DNA of 5,456 nucleotides from Nitrospiria bacterium (GTDB lineage: Bacteria > Nitrospirota > Nitrospiria > Nitrospirales > UBA8639), in NCBI GenBank assembly GCA_030430725.1, contig JAUIKP010000258.1:1-5456 (forward strand), read 5' to 3'. Position numbers and translations under genes: made by a program. Within the stretch, counting starts at the first letter, position 1. Every line of letters begins with the position of its first letter. Positions 5,346-5,456 of this stretch are shown piece by piece. The notes below the pieces were generated by a model. That model did not search any database. It was not told the origin of the DNA and saw only the letters and a list, made by a program, of their open reading frames with translations.

Positions 5346-5456
5346 ATGCCTGAAGTGTATAACTGGCAGTTAGGACGAAAGATGCTGTATCCGTATGAGG
5401 AGCGGCATCCGAAATGGCAGTTTGCGTTTGTCTTTAACATCAACCGGTGTTTGGCG
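5346..5456 (+). CDS. nxrB: Nitrite oxidoreductase, beta (Fe-S electron-transfer) subunit, 3'-truncated by window
   Basis: Only the first 37 codons are present. The N-terminus, beginning MPEVYNWQLGRK and continuing to FVFNINRCLA, is what I recognise as Nitrospira NxrB. Cys35 in NINRCLA is the first ligand of the first ferredoxin-type Fe-S cluster, and the rest of that motif lies beyond the window. From family knowledge, NxrB carries several Fe-S clusters and passes electrons from the NxrA molybdenum site towards the membrane and respiratory chain. There is no signal peptide at the N-terminus, which fits export as a passenger folded with Tat-targeted NxrA (inference). A good ribosome binding site supports the start. 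It is 58 bases downstream of the receiver gene, consistent with one operon. Confidence 0.96.
   Translation, partial: MPEVYNWQLGRKMLYPYEERHPKWQFAFVFNINRCLA

Noticed and set aside
4845..5443. Minus-strand frames opposite the receiver gene and the nxrB start
   Set aside because: They are antisense shadows of genes with clear family motifs and have no supporting features of their own.

Overview
The window comes from a nitrite-oxidising bacterium of the genus Nitrospira (phylum Nitrospirota). The evidence is a complete gene for the catalytic subunit of nitrite oxidoreductase (nxrA, 1145 aa, with a twin-arginine export signal) and the first 37 codons of the beta subunit (nxrB), whose N-terminus I recognise as the Nitrospira type. 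Base composition looks moderate rather than GC-rich, which would fit an N. marina-like lineage better than the GC-rich wastewater species. That placement is inference.

Layout, all on the + strand: (1) 1-537 is the 3' part of a gene for a predicted exported copper protein, a cupredoxin-type site followed by a carboxypeptidase-regulatory-like beta-sandwich. (2) 538-1260 is a 723-base region with no convincing gene. Its second half looks regulatory: TTTCGCG repeats spaced about one helical turn apart, a sigma-54-like -24/-12 element about 100 bases downstream, a leader hairpin, an orphan Shine-Dalgarno sequence, and then the strong nxrA ribosome binding site. (3) 1261-4698 is nxrA. (4) 4699-4870 is an intergenic stretch with an 11-bp stem enclosing an inverted, near-exact copy of the nxrA start, followed by a small overlapping ORF with its own ribosome binding site. 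(5) 4871-5287 encodes a stand-alone receiver (CheY-like) protein. (6) 5288-5345 is a short spacer with a compact hairpin and the nxrB ribosome binding site. (7) nxrB begins at 5346 and runs off the window.

NxrA (bis-MGD molybdenum plus one Fe-S cluster) oxidises nitrite to nitrate, and NxrB (several Fe-S clusters) carries the electrons onward. The Tat signal on NxrA and a beta subunit with no visible export signal fit a co-exported, periplasm-facing complex. The receiver gene between the two subunit genes suggests that it is co-expressed with the enzyme and may signal or regulate in connection with nitrite oxidation. Its partner kinase and output are not in the window.

The most unusual sequence-level observation is that 23 bases at the nxrA start (1260-1282) recur in inverted orientation just after the gene (4729-4751). 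They match at 22 of 23 positions, the single difference is synonymous, and a GGAGGT sequence lies at the right distance on the minus strand. This is either a relic of a second, oppositely oriented nxrA start or an antisense element able to pair with the nxrA initiation region.
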